This document shows, one piece after another, positions 1 to 7,627 of a stretch of 64,000 bases of DNA (position 1 is the stretch's first letter; each line of letters starts with the position of its first letter). The notes under the pieces are model-generated. The model had not been told where the DNA came from. It was given only the letters and a program-made list of their open reading frames with translations, and did not search any database. This DNA comes from Rhizobium deserti (lineage in GTDB: Bacteria; Pseudomonadota; Alphaproteobacteria; Rhizobiales; Rhizobiaceae), in NCBI RefSeq assembly GCF_004358025.1, contig NZ_SMTL01000003.1, forward strand, positions 496,001 through 560,000, in the 5' to 3' direction. The position numbers and the translations under genes are program-made.

Positions 1-1750
1 CCTGCACGAAGGATCTATCGATCTTGATCTTGTCGAAAGCGAAGCGCCTGAGATTGCCGAGCGAAGAATAGCCGGTGCCGAAATCGTCCATGGCGACGGT
101 GATGCCGAGCTGTCGCAAGCCATCCAGCGTGTCGGCCGTTTTGTGGTTCGCGTCGAGCAGAACGGATTCGGTGATTTCGACTTCGAGCCGTTTCGGATCG
201 AGGCCGCTATAGGCCAGCGCACTGACAATGGTCTGGAGAAGGGACTTCTTGCGAAACTGGATCGGCGACAGGTTGACGGCGACCTTCAGATGGCTCGGCC
301 AGCCGGCTGCCTCGATGCAGGCGGTTTTCAACACCCATTCGCCCAGCAGATTGATCATCCCGATTTCTTCCGCCACGGGAATGAAGTCACACGGAGGAAC
401 GGAGCCGCGCATCGGATGCTTCCAGCGCAAGAGGGCTTCATATCCTTCGATGACGCGGGTCGCGGCACTGGCCTGCGGCTGGTAGTAGACCTCCATCTCT
501 CCATTCACCAGCGCCTTGCGCAGATCTTCCTCGAAAGCCCGCTTCTGCTCGAGCCTGTCGTGCATTTCAGGCCGGAAGACGCAGACCCTTCCCCGTCCCG
601 ATCCCTTCGCTTCATAGAGAGCCAGATCCGCATTCTTCAGCAGAACGTCCGGCGTCGCGCGATCATCCATGAGCGCAATGCCGATGCTGGTAGCGATGAT
701 GATTTCCCTGTCCTTGATGAAGTAGGGGCTGCCGATCTGCGCCAGCAAGTGACGGCCAAGATCCAGTGCCTGTTGCTCGTTCAGGTCGTCTGCCAGAACG
801 GAAAATTCATCACCCCCGAGACGGCAAACCAGATCCTGCGCCTTTGTGGCAAGTTTCAACCGATCCGCAACTGCTTTTAAGAGAGCATCGCCAGTGTCAT
901 GACCAAGCGTGTCATTGACATCCTTGAAGCCGTCGAGGTCAAGAAAAAGAACGGCGCAGCCGGCATTTACCTCACCGATATCGAATTTCGCTTCCAGCCT
1001 TTGGCGAAAGAGGACCCGGTTCGGCAAGCCCGTCAGGGCATCGTGATGGGCAACATGGGCTAGCCGGTGGTTCTGGACCTGAAGCTCTTCAGATGCGCCC
1101 TGCAGATCCTGCGTCAGTTGCTTCATGCCGCCATGGGCGCGGTCCAGCAGACGATTGTGATGAAATAGGATAGCGATAAGGCACACGCCGCAGATGATCA
1201 GACCCGCAGCCAAGCCACTGAAGACAAGGTGAAGCTGCTCCAGCTCCGCCTGATCGGCAGCGATCCGATTGCTTCCATATTCGCTCGCCTGCGAGGCAAG
1301 CATGGTCATCGGCCCGTCCAGAGCAGCCAGCGTCCGCAGGCCCAGCCGAACGTTTCCCGGGCCGAAGCCGTTCACCTCGCCGTCGATTGCGTTCAGGGCC
1401 GTTTTCAGATCGGCCACTGTCTTGCGGCGCACCGGATCGCTCTGGATGAAATCATGCAGCGTCCCCTGCTCCAGGATGTTGACGCGGCCAAACATAATGT
1501 CCAGGCGCAATCGAACCTCATCCAGATCTACCCCCATACCCCCCAGACCATAGGCACCCAGCCGGTGCTCGAGACGCATGAATTCTGCCAGCGTCTGGCT
1601 AACCGTCCAGGCTTCGTTGTATCGGGACACCCTTTGTAGCGCACCTTGGCGCTCCGCGATCACATAGGAAATATAGCCCGCTGCCACGACGAAGCAGCAG
1701 ACCACCGCGACGAGCAAACGTTTCAAGGTGAAGAATGGCGCCTTGTTCAT
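1..1750 (-). CDS. Membrane GGDEF/EAL c-di-GMP turnover protein (3' end outside window)
   Basis: Reads as a membrane-bound c-di-GMP synthase/phosphodiesterase. It starts MNKAPFFT. A first membrane segment lies at about residues 12-32 and a second at about 172-197, with a roughly 140-residue periplasmic stretch between them that is a likely sensor region I cannot assign to a family. A GGDEF domain follows, with an intact GGDEF signature in RLGGDEF near residue 310. An EAL domain comes next, with the EALLRW motif near residue 435 and DDFGTGYSSL close to the window edge. The last visible residues are DRSFVQ, so the EAL domain continues outside the window. Both signature motifs are intact, so both activities are possible. 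The ATG overlaps the stop of the upstream gene as ATGA, which implies translational coupling to that periplasmic protein. Domain calls are secure; the direction of net activity is unknown. Confidence 0.92.
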   Translation of the reverse strand, partial: MNKAPFFTLKRLLVAVVCCFVVAAGYISYVIAERQGALQRVSRYNEAWTVSQTLAEFMRLEHRLGAYGLGGMGVDLDEVRLRLDIMFGRVNILEQGTLHDFIQSDPVRRKTVADLKTALNAIDGEVNGFGPGNVRLGLRTLAALDGPMTMLASQASEYGSNRIAADQAELEQLHLVFSGLAAGLIICGVCLIAILFHHNRLLDRAHGGMKQLTQDLQGASEELQVQNHRLAHVAHHDALTGLPNRVLFRQRLEAKFDIGEVNAGCAVLFLDLDGFKDVNDTLGHDTGDALLKAVADRLKLATKAQDLVCRLGGDEFSVLADDLNEQQALDLGRHLLAQIGSPYFIKDREIIIATSIGIALMDDRATPDVLLKNADLALYEAKGSGRGRVCVFRPEMHDRLEQKRAFEEDLRKALVNGEMEVYYQPQASAATRVIEGYEALLRWKHPMRGSVPPCDFIPVAEEIGMINLLGEWVLKTACIEAAGWPSHLKVAVNLSPIQFRKKSLLQTIVSALAYSGLDPKRLEVEITESVLLDANHKTADTLDGLRQLGITVAMDDFGTGYSSLGNLRRFAFDKIKIDRSFVQ

Positions 1751-2256
1751 TGGACAATGAGCTTGGCCAATTGCCAGGCAGACCTGCCGTAATAGGTCTG
1801 AGTTGCGAGTTGTGGGTCACTGTCGTAAGGATAAACAATGAAAAGTGGTCCCTTGTCCCGCACAGGCATATACGCTCCGTCACGCTTCAAGGCGAGCAGA
1901 ACGCGGAACTTCTTGAAGTCCTCCATTGGAATAGTGGTTACGTAATCGTTGAGGGCAACTGCCGTCACCGTCGTTCCCGTTGCGCCAACCAATTGCATCA
2001 GCTTATCAAGGGAGACGCCTTCGAACCGTGTCCGCCCCTCATACCAGGGCGTTGCCGTGTCGATCACTTGCATCCCGAGCGCCTCAAGCATTTCGCGGTC
2101 GAACTGCGCGGCACCTGATGTATTGAAGTTACGGATATTGCCAGACACTGAGAGGATTGGCTTGCCCTGGGGCTGGGCGAGGTTCTCTGCATAGGCGACG
2201 GTGCAAAACGGAAGCAACCACGTCACTAGAAAAAAAAGCGGTCTGCTCAGCTTCAT
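1747..2256 (-). CDS. Periplasmic molybdopterin-fold (sulfite-oxidase-like) domain protein
   Basis: A secreted protein of about 169 residues. A Sec signal peptide covers roughly residues 1-23 (MKLSRPLFF...AYA). The rest resembles the oxidoreductase molybdopterin-binding fold, with a WYEG..RFEGV segment followed by LDKLM and a late YPYD segment. It is much shorter than a true sulfite oxidase and I see no Cys in the mature part that could ligate molybdenum, so catalysis is doubtful. The start at 2256 is preferred over an in-frame ATG at 2268 because GGAGGA lies just upstream of it. Its TGA overlaps the ATG of the GGDEF/EAL gene. I infer that it is a periplasmic partner or ligand-sensing subunit of that protein; this is not shown by the sequence. 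Confidence 0.75.
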   Translation of the reverse strand: MKLSRPLFFLVTWLLPFCTVAYAENLAQPQGKPILSVSGNIRNFNTSGAAQFDREMLEALGMQVIDTATPWYEGRTRFEGVSLDKLMQLVGATGTTVTAVALNDYVTTIPMEDFKKFRVLLALKRDGAYMPVRDKGPLFIVYPYDSDPQLATQTYYGRSAWQLAKLIVQ

Positions 2257-2390
2257 CCATTCCTCCATCCTTTATTAGGAGTATGGACAGGAATCCCTAA
2301 GCTTCAGTGAAAACTTGCTTCGGCATTGTCTCTACTGGGAGATGCTTCTTCCACTTCCAATTTCAACAGAACTACTGACTCATTCCCATG

Positions 2391-2422
2391 AAAAAGCCGC
2401 CCGCTTTTTACAGCGAACGGCT
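2391..2422 (-). terminator. Intrinsic terminator of the small membrane-protein gene
   Basis: On the minus strand an 11-bp stem (two G-U pairs), with arms at 2412-2422 and 2395-2405, is followed directly by a run of five T. It lies just downstream of the stop codon at 2447, so it most likely ends that short monocistronic transcript. Confidence 0.75.
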
Positions 2423-2446
2423 CTGGAGGTCAAAATAGTGCAGGGA

Positions 2447-2743
2447 TTACGGCTGAGTTGCGTTGCCGCCCGTGGATGGGCTTGCAGGCGCGCCGCTCGT
2501 GGCTGGTGGAGCAGCCGGGGTGGCAGGAGCCGGAGCCGTTGACTGGTCAGACGCGGCCGGCGGTGTGGTGGACGAAGTGGTTGTCGGATCCGTCGACGAG
2601 CTGCCCATCTGAGACCAGACGAAGGCGCCAACGATGACGACTGCAAGAATTGCTACCCAAGCCATCCAGCCGGAACCGCGACGCGATGTCGGCGTGGTGC
2701 GAAGGTCGGGACGAGTGTTGTTCGAGTTTGGATCATAAGCCAT
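2447..2743 (-). CDS. Small single-pass membrane protein with Pro/Ala/Thr-rich tail
   Basis: 98 residues in three parts. A short polar N-terminus ends in RRGSG. One hydrophobic segment runs over about residues 27-44. A low-complexity Ser/Thr/Pro/Ala tail extends to the C-terminus. The positive charge before the membrane segment predicts N-in orientation, with the tail in the periplasm. The start is well supported by AGGAGG eight bases upstream. No function is recognisable. A second protein with the same plan and a similar RRGS junction is at 46615-46950. It has its own terminator and no operon partner. Confidence 0.75.
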   Translation of the reverse strand: MAYDPNSNNTRPDLRTTPTSRRGSGWMAWVAILAVVIVGAFVWSQMGSSSTDPTTTSSTTPPAASDQSTAPAPATPAAPPATSGAPASPSTGGNATQP

Positions 2744-2918
2744 GTTTACTTCCTCCTTTGGCTAGATAATGCCGTTGGGCAAATATTGTTCCGCGATTAT
2801 TGATCCGCAGATGCTCCCGTCCGCGCTGATCGATATTTCTCCAGGACTAAAGGGGGAGACGGAGCTGGTTGCTTCTGATTAAGTCGCGGACATGGAAAAG
2901 GTGCGGAGAGTGGAAAGC

Positions 2919-3785
2919 ATGGCAGACAAGCGCATCGGCATTATCGGGCTTGGGCGAATGGGAAGCGCCATGGCGAGGCGCCTGGGTGACCACGGCTTGC
3001 ATGTGACCGGCTGGACCCGTAGCGGTCTCCCGCCGGACCAGGCCGCTGCAATGGGTATCGAATCTGCGCCAGATCTTGCCTCGCTTTGCCAATCATCCGA
3101 CATCATCATTCTGGCACTTCTCGATGATGTTGCCGTGCACGCGGTTCTCGATGGGCTTGCCGGCACCGCAGTTCATGGAAAGCTGATCGTCGATACCAGC
3201 ACCGTCAGCCCGCAAACCCTGCGCAGCCGGGCCGCGGAGTTCGAACGATCGGGTGCCGCCCTTCTCGATGCGCCTATTTCCGGAGGACCGGATATGCTGC
3301 TGGCCGGCAAAGTGGGTCTCTATATCGGCGGGCGCGAGGAAGATTACCGGCGCTTCCTGCCCGTGGCGGAAGCTTTGTCGGACCGTATCCACCATGTCGG
3401 CGGCCTCGGCGACGGGGCATCTGCCAAGCTCGTCAACAATATGATGCTGATGGGCCTGTGGCAGAGCATGAAGGAAGCACTGCAGCTCGGCGGCAAGGCG
3501 GGCCTTTCGCGCGACAAGATGATCGCGATCCTATCAGGCAGCCCAGCTGCAAGTCCTGCCATGAAAGCGCGCCTGCCGGTCGTACTCGGTGAAACGTCCG
3601 CCGTTGGCTTTCCCGTATCAGGAGTCGTGAAGGATGCACGGGTGGTGCGCGACCTCGCCGGCGCACTCGGGGTCGCCATTCCCGCCATCGCCGCCTCGCT
3701 GGCGAGTTTCGAAGCCACAATGGAGGCAGGCTTCGGCGAAGCGGACCTCGCGACCATGGTGCGGCTGGCAGCCGAGACCAACTGA
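2919..3785 (+). CDS. NAD(P)-dependent 3-hydroxyisobutyrate-dehydrogenase-family oxidoreductase
   Basis: A soluble beta-hydroxyacid dehydrogenase of 288 residues, a normal length for the family. The N-terminal Rossmann fold has GLGRMG at residues 10-15. The middle has a substrate-loop-like DAPISGGPDMLLAGK segment, and the catalytic lysine is near residue 170 in AKLVNN. The start at 2919 is chosen because GGAG sits about ten bases upstream; an in-frame ATG at 2892 lacks a convincing ribosome binding site. Substrate cannot be decided; relatives act on 3-hydroxyisobutyrate, tartronate semialdehyde or glyoxylate-type acids. The SelW-like gene follows after 18 bases and is probably cotranscribed. 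Confidence 0.9.
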   Translation: MADKRIGIIGLGRMGSAMARRLGDHGLHVTGWTRSGLPPDQAAAMGIESAPDLASLCQSSDIIILALLDDVAVHAVLDGLAGTAVHGKLIVDTSTVSPQTLRSRAAEFERSGAALLDAPISGGPDMLLAGKVGLYIGGREEDYRRFLPVAEALSDRIHHVGGLGDGASAKLVNNMMLMGLWQSMKEALQLGGKAGLSRDKMIAILSGSPAASPAMKARLPVVLGETSAVGFPVSGVVKDARVVRDLAGALGVAIPAIAASLASFEATMEAGFGEADLATMVRLAAETN

Positions 3786-3803
3786 AGCATGCTGGAGAAG
3801 ACA

Positions 3804-4115
3804 ATGACGAACAAACCGCATATCACCATCCTTTACTGCACCCAGTGCAACTGGTTGCTCCGGGCCGGCTGGATGGCACAGGAGCTGCTGCAGACCTTCG
3901 GCGACGCCTTGGGCGAAGTCGGGCTGATCCCCGGCACCGGCGGCGTCTTCGAGATCCGGCTCGATGGCGAGCTTCTCTGGGAGCGCAAGCGCGACGGCGG
4001 GTTCCCCGGTTCCAAGGAGTTGAAACAGCGGGTCCGCGACATCATCGACCCGGAGCGCGACCTCGGCCATCTGGACCGCAAATCGGCAGAGGATAGCGAC
4101 GCTGGACCGGGCTAA
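3804..4115 (+). CDS. SelT/SelW/SelH (Rdx) family thioredoxin-fold protein
   Basis: 103 residues from the preferred start. The family redox motif appears early as CTQC (Cys12, Cys15) after the first beta strand, so this is the cysteine form and not a selenoprotein. GTGGVFEIRLDGELLW and GGFPGSKELKQRVRD follow, matching the usual Rdx core. The ATG at 3804 has GGAG six bases upstream; an in-frame ATG at 3789 has no clear site. It follows the dehydrogenase gene closely, suggesting one transcript. The biochemical role of bacterial Rdx proteins is not settled; a redox or thiol-exchange role is inferred from the motif. Confidence 0.88.
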   Translation: MTNKPHITILYCTQCNWLLRAGWMAQELLQTFGDALGEVGLIPGTGGVFEIRLDGELLWERKRDGGFPGSKELKQRVRDIIDPERDLGHLDRKSAEDSDAGPG

Positions 4116-4208
4116 GCAACGCTGTATGAAGGTTTTTCGCCCCCTGACATGAAAACTTCAAAAAGCCGGTTGACAGGCGAGAGCCACCCCCTTACATCGC
4201 ACTCCGTC

Positions 4209-4295
4209 GCCCAGATGGCGGAATTGGTAGACGCGCCAGCTTCAGGTGCTGGTACCCGAAAGGGTGTGGAGGTTCGAGTCCTCTTCTGGGCACCA
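4209..4295 (+). tRNA. tRNA-Leu(CAG), CCA encoded
   Basis: Cloverleaf of 87 bases. The acceptor arm GCCCAGA pairs with TCTGGGC. The anticodon arm CCAGC/GCTGG encloses loop TTCAGGT, giving anticodon CAG. There is a long variable arm as expected for leucine, and the T arm is GAGGTTCGAGTCCTC. Discriminator A is followed by encoded CCA. It reads leucine codon CUG. Confidence 0.97.
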
Positions 4296-4306
4296 TTCCC
4301 ATTGTT

Positions 4307-4330
4307 CAGCATGGTTTTATGCTGATTTTC
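4307..4330 (+). terminator. Probable terminator of tRNA-Leu
   Basis: CAGCAT and ATGCTG form a perfect 6-bp stem around a T-rich loop and are followed by ATTTT. It lies 12 bases past the tRNA 3' end. Short but well placed. Confidence 0.55.
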
Positions 4331-4421
4331 CCACGAAATCATTGTCATGATTTTCCGGTCTTCGGGCCGCGGGAAACCGTGCTTTTTCGGCGGTGAAGCC
4401 CCCACCGATACAGCGGCCAAA

Positions 4422-4574
4422 GCCATGAATGACATCTATTCCGCTGAGCGTAAGATCGCGACCGCTCTCGGCAAGATGGCCCGCGGCGCGCAGGATCAGA
4501 AGCTGAAGGACGCCTTCCACCCAAAACGAGCTCAGGCTCGGATCGAGCGGCTGCAGACTATCTTCGAGCTAGTC
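4422..4574 (+). pseudogene. Remnant of a YciE/DUF892 ferritin-like gene
   Basis: About 51 codons translate to a segment typical of the first half of YciE-type (DUF892) proteins: NDIYSAERKIATALGKMA, then QKLKDAF, then RIERLQTIFELV. Family members are about 160-170 residues long with an upstream segment for the first helix and three more helices afterwards. Here there is no start codon with a ribosome binding site in frame close by, and the similarity stops after FELV, where the reading frame runs on into unrelated sequence. I read this as a decayed fragment left beside tRNA-Leu. The remainder of 4331-4742 holds nothing else I can support. Confidence 0.65.
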
Positions 4575-4742
4575 ATCCAAGACGAACACTGGCTGGATAA
4601 ATGGCGCAGAAGGTCAGGAACGCCTGGCCTTCTGCGGAAGACGGGCAGCCTCATTGAAGGGCTTGCAATCCGCCCCACGTCATTCGGCGGCTATGCCGCC
4701 CGTTGGCACAGGCCGTATACGGAAGCGGCCGAAGCCTTTGTC

Positions 4743-5075
4743 CTACTTGTTCTTCAAAAGCCAGATCTTGCCGGCCATGGTGATGCCATGCGCCGCTTCT
4801 TCGGGCGCAGCATCGGCGTCCAGAACCTTGATGAGGCCATATTCGCGCAATTCCTCGACCGTGGTCGTCGTCAGGAATTTCACCTTCTGCGGGCGCTCCT
4901 TGAACCGGTCCGTCTTCTTATAGGTAACGACGGCGTCCTTATGAGTCCAACGCTTGGCTTCCTGAGGATACAGATCGCCGTCCTTTGCGAGTTTCAAACC
5001 GCGGATTTGGGTCGGTGTCAGCGTGATCGCTGTCGATACGGGGGCCGGCGCGGTGGCGGTGGCGGTCTGGTTCAA
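4743..5075 (-). CDS. Conserved hypothetical protein
   Basis: 110 residues with no recognised domain. The N-terminus is Thr/Ala rich (about residues 1-18). The remainder is charged and ordered, with KRWTHKDAVVTYKKTDRFKERPQ and a Val-Glu-Glu-Leu-Arg-Glu helix, ending in the hydrophobic KIWLLKNK. There is no signal peptide or membrane segment. The only plausible start is TTG at 5075, which has AAGGA seven bases upstream; no ATG or GTG occurs in the N-terminal region. It is probably cytoplasmic. The neighbour upstream on the same strand is the DUF6481-like gene. Confidence 0.65.
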   Translation of the reverse strand: MNQTATATAPAPVSTAITLTPTQIRGLKLAKDGDLYPQEAKRWTHKDAVVTYKKTDRFKERPQKVKFLTTTTVEELREYGLIKVLDADAAPEEAAHGITMAGKIWLLKNK

Positions 5076-5223
5076 TGTACAGTCCTTCGAAAGGCAAAAT
5101 CTGGAAGCAATTCGCTTGATAAGCGGAAGCGATTGCCGGTGGCGCGCCAGGCCATTGTCTGGCCGGGGCGCGGCCCCGCCGAAGCGGAGCGACTTATCAA
5201 TGTCTCTGCACGGCGTTCAGCCG

Positions 5224-5649
5224 TTAGCGCTGACGGGCCTTGCGTGCAGCATAGCGACGATCGCGCTCGGCCTTGCGAGCAGCCTCATCGGCGACAACGC
5301 GGGAAACGCGGTCGTTGATTTCAGCTTCGCGGGCTTCGGCTTCCATACGCTCGTGAGCTTCAGCGGCAGCGGTCAAGGCCGCAGCCTCTGCGAGAGCTCG
5401 TTCATTCTCCGCCGCCTTCGCTGCTTCACGCTCGGCTCGGCGCGCTTCTCTTGCGGCGGCAACTGCTTCGCGCGCAGCCAAGCGTTCCTGCATGGCCGGA
5501 TCGGTTGCTTTCGGCGCGGAAGCAAATTTCGCCAAAAGCTCTCGTTTGGCAGCATCCGCGGTCTTGCGGCGCTCGGCAAAGCTATTGTCGTTGGGGTGTC
5601 TCAATTCATCTACCTTAGAAATACAAGAGGTTGCGGCTTCTTGCGGCAT
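5224..5649 (-). CDS. DUF6481-like Ala/Arg/Glu-rich coiled-coil protein
   Basis: A highly charged helical protein. The conserved start region is SFAERRKTADAAKRELLAKF, followed by a long Ala/Arg/Glu heptad-like stretch, and it ends with RVVADEAARKAERDRRYAARKARQR. This pattern matches what I know of the rhizobial DUF6481 family, whose function is unknown; the basic tail could bind nucleic acid. Start choice is open. ATG at 5649 has AGGG four bases upstream, but TTG at 5604 has AAGG eight bases upstream and gives the shorter N-terminus that fits the family better. It sits between the TTG-started gene and cspA on the same strand, with a terminator separating it from cspA. Confidence 0.75.
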   Translation of the reverse strand: MPQEAATSCISKVDELRHPNDNSFAERRKTADAAKRELLAKFASAPKATDPAMQERLAAREAVAAAREARRAEREAAKAAENERALAEAAALTAAAEAHERMEAEAREAEINDRVSRVVADEAARKAERDRRYAARKARQR

Positions 5650-5692
5650 CAAACCCTAAGGTTCGTGCAAACGGCCTGCCTCCAGCTAGAAC

Positions 5693-5720
5693 GAAAAAAG
5701 GCCAGACATCCGCCTGGCCT
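5693..5720 (-). terminator. Intrinsic terminator downstream of the cold-shock gene
   Basis: Arms 5714-5720 and 5699-5705 (AGGCCAG/CTGGCCT) form a perfect 7-bp stem on the minus strand, followed by six T. It lies about 50 bases past the cold-shock stop and separates it from the DUF6481-like gene. Confidence 0.8.
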
Positions 5721-5773
5721 TCGAATACCTACGCCACCATGCCAGTACATCCGTGGTCATGGCAAGCTAAAGC

Positions 5774-5983
5774 TTAAGCGGCCCGGAGCTGGCCTGCGGA
5801 CATCTTGCCCGACTTGCGGTCCTGCTCGAGTTCGAAGCCGAGCTTCTGGCCTTCAACGATGGAGCCCATGCCTGCACGTTCAACTGCAGAGATATGAACG
5901 AAAACATCGGCGCTGCCGTCATCAGGCTGAATAAAACCGAAACCCTTGGTGGCGTTGAACCATTTAACTGTGCCAGTGGTCAT
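5774..5983 (-). CDS. CspA-family cold-shock RNA-binding protein
   Basis: 69 residues, the standard length. It is a single OB-fold cold-shock domain with [17 protein letters not shown] at the N-terminus, which contains the RNP1-like motif KGFGFI. The RNP2-like VFVHIS follows and the tail is GQLRAA. It binds single-stranded RNA or DNA and acts as an RNA chaperone in the cytoplasm. ATG at 5983 has AAAGGG upstream. It is monocistronic, with a terminator downstream. Which of the several cold-shock paralogues typical of rhizobia this is cannot be told from the sequence. Confidence 0.95.
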   Translation of the reverse strand: MTTGTVKWFNATKGFGFIQPDDGSADVFVHISAVERAGMGSIVEGQKLGFELEQDRKSGKMSAGQLRAA

Positions 5984-6334
5984 AACGAACCCTTTCTTAG
6001 CAACGTTGATCTGCCCGCCGTGCGACGCGCGGCGGTAATTTCGACTTTTGAAAGGGAAAGTTCGTCAAGACGCGCGTGGCGCAACAAAAACAAAGATCGG
6101 CAAACAAAGTATCGATAGGCGGTTGATAGCCCAGAATTCATTGCAGGTCAACTTCTTGTTCGGACGCCATGCCCATTTTACAACGAGGGGCACACGTTCC
6201 AACCGCCTTACATTGTCGCGCAGCGATAGCAAGCAACCGCCGCTCTCTTGAAGGCGGGGGCGAGATTTGCGAGAAACCGGAGCCTGTCCGTCTTCATCCT
6301 CCTTTAGAACGCGGACGCCACAGAGGATCATTCC
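5984..6334. other. Divergent intergenic region between cspA and the old yellow enzyme gene
   Basis: About 350 bases with no supportable gene. It must hold both divergent promoters. The cspA side (about 5984-6130) is a candidate long 5' leader, as is usual for cold-shock genes. On the other side GAGG at about 6322-6325 serves as the ribosome binding site of the enzyme gene. I see no strong repeat or riboswitch. Confidence 0.5.
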
Positions 6335-7438
6335 ATGGTACAGCCCATTCTCTTCACGCCCCTGCGGGTGCGCAATCTCGAGCTTCAAAACCGCATCGTC
6401 ATAGCGCCGATGTGTCAGTATTCCGCCGAGAACGGCTGCATGACCGATTGGCACCTAATCCATCTGGGCCAGCTGGCGCTTTCCGGTGCAGGTTTGCTCA
6501 CGATCGAGGCGACCGGTGTGACGCCCGACGGGCGGATCACCTATGCGGATGTTGGGCTTTACGACGATGCGACGGAGGCGGCGATGGGGCGGACGCTGGA
6601 AAGTGTGCGCCGCTGGTCAGACATGCCTATTTCTGTTCAGCTTGCCCATGCCGGACGCAAGGCTTCCACCGACCGTCCCTGGTTCGGCGGCAGCCAGATT
6701 GCCCCTGACCACGAAAATGGCTGGGAGACCGTCGCGCCGTCGGCCATTCCTTTCAATCCGAATTACGTTCCGCCGGTGGCGCTCGACAAGGACGGCCTGA
6801 AACGCATCCGCGACGCCTTTGCCGCCTCGGCTGCCCGTGCAGCCCGGATCGGCATCGACGCGATCCAGATCCATGCAGCGCATGGTTACCTGCTGCACCA
6901 GTTCCTGTCGCCTCTCTCGAACCAGCGCAGCGACGAATATGGCGGCTCGCTGCAGAACCGTGCGCGTTTCCCTCTGGAGGTCTTCGATGCGGTGCGACAG
7001 GCTTTCCCGGCCGATAAGGCCGTGACGGTGCGAGTTTCCGCGACCGATTGGGTCGAGGGCGGCGTCGATATCGACGAAACGGTCGCTTTTTCGCAAATGC
7101 TGGAGGAGAAGGGTTGCGATGCGATCCACGTCTCCAGCGGCGGCCTTCACATGGATCAGAAGATCCCCTTGAGCCCCAGCTACCAGGTGCCTTTGGCGCG
7201 CGCCGTCAAGGCGGCGGTGAAGATGCCGGTGGTTGCCGTGGGTCTGATCACCGAGCCGAAGCAGGCGGAGGCGATCGTTGCGACGGGGGACGCGGATCTG
7301 GTGGCGATTGCCCGGACGGTACTTTACGATCCCCGCTGGCCCTGGCATGCGGCGGCTGAACTCGGCGCTCAGGTGGCCGTCGCACCACAATATCTCCGCT
7401 GCCAGCCATCGCAGTTCAAGACCCTGTTCAAGGCCTGA
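6335..7438 (+). CDS. namA: Old yellow enzyme family NADPH:flavin oxidoreductase (YqjM/NamA class)
   Basis: FMN-dependent TIM-barrel ene-reductase of 367 residues, which reduces activated C=C bonds of enals, enones and related electrophiles. Visible landmarks are FTPLRVRNLELQNRIVIAPMCQYSA near the N-terminus, where the Cys of the CQYSA motif marks the thermophilic-like YqjM/XenA subclass. The active-site pair HAAHGYLLHQFLSPLSN and the FMN phosphate-binding VAVGLI...ADLVAIAR region follow. It starts at an ATG with GAGG upstream. It is monocistronic and followed by two hairpins. The physiological substrate is unknown. Confidence 0.93.
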   Translation: MVQPILFTPLRVRNLELQNRIVIAPMCQYSAENGCMTDWHLIHLGQLALSGAGLLTIEATGVTPDGRITYADVGLYDDATEAAMGRTLESVRRWSDMPISVQLAHAGRKASTDRPWFGGSQIAPDHENGWETVAPSAIPFNPNYVPPVALDKDGLKRIRDAFAASAARAARIGIDAIQIHAAHGYLLHQFLSPLSNQRSDEYGGSLQNRARFPLEVFDAVRQAFPADKAVTVRVSATDWVEGGVDIDETVAFSQMLEEKGCDAIHVSSGGLHMDQKIPLSPSYQVPLARAVKAAVKMPVVAVGLITEPKQAEAIVATGDADLVAIARTVLYDPRWPWHAAAELGAQVAVAPQYLRCQPSQFKTLFKA

Positions 7439-7451
7439 CGGCGCAATCCAT

Positions 7452-7534
7452 GCCCAGGACGCGAACGGTCCTGGGCGCAGCGCCTGCCGGCATGTGCAAG
7501 GTCATAACCGGCTGTGACAAGGGCACAGCTGGTT
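7452..7534. repeat. Two tandem hairpins downstream of the old yellow enzyme gene
   Basis: The first stem is perfect over 9 bp (GCCCAGGAC at 7452-7460 with GTCCTGGGC at 7468-7476). The second is 11 bp with one G-U (7506-7516 with 7524-7534). Neither has a proper T-run on the plus strand, so they may be RNA-stabilising or weak termination structures rather than classic terminators. Confidence 0.5.
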
Positions 7535-7627
7535 GTTCTGCCGGCCTTCGATCATGGATCGCGACGATCTGAAGGCCGATGACAACCTTTCGGCCAGTTG
7601 CGCGTTCATATGGCCGGAGGTACCGTC

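Noticed and set aside
143..880. Long plus-strand open frame opposite the GGDEF/EAL gene
   Set aside because: It is antisense to clear GGDEF and EAL motifs and has no recognisable protein features.
4347..5318. Long open frame running from the YciE remnant across the next gene
   Set aside because: Only codons around 4422-4574 look like a protein family; the remainder is antisense to the gene at 4743-5075 and has no ribosome binding site at its start.
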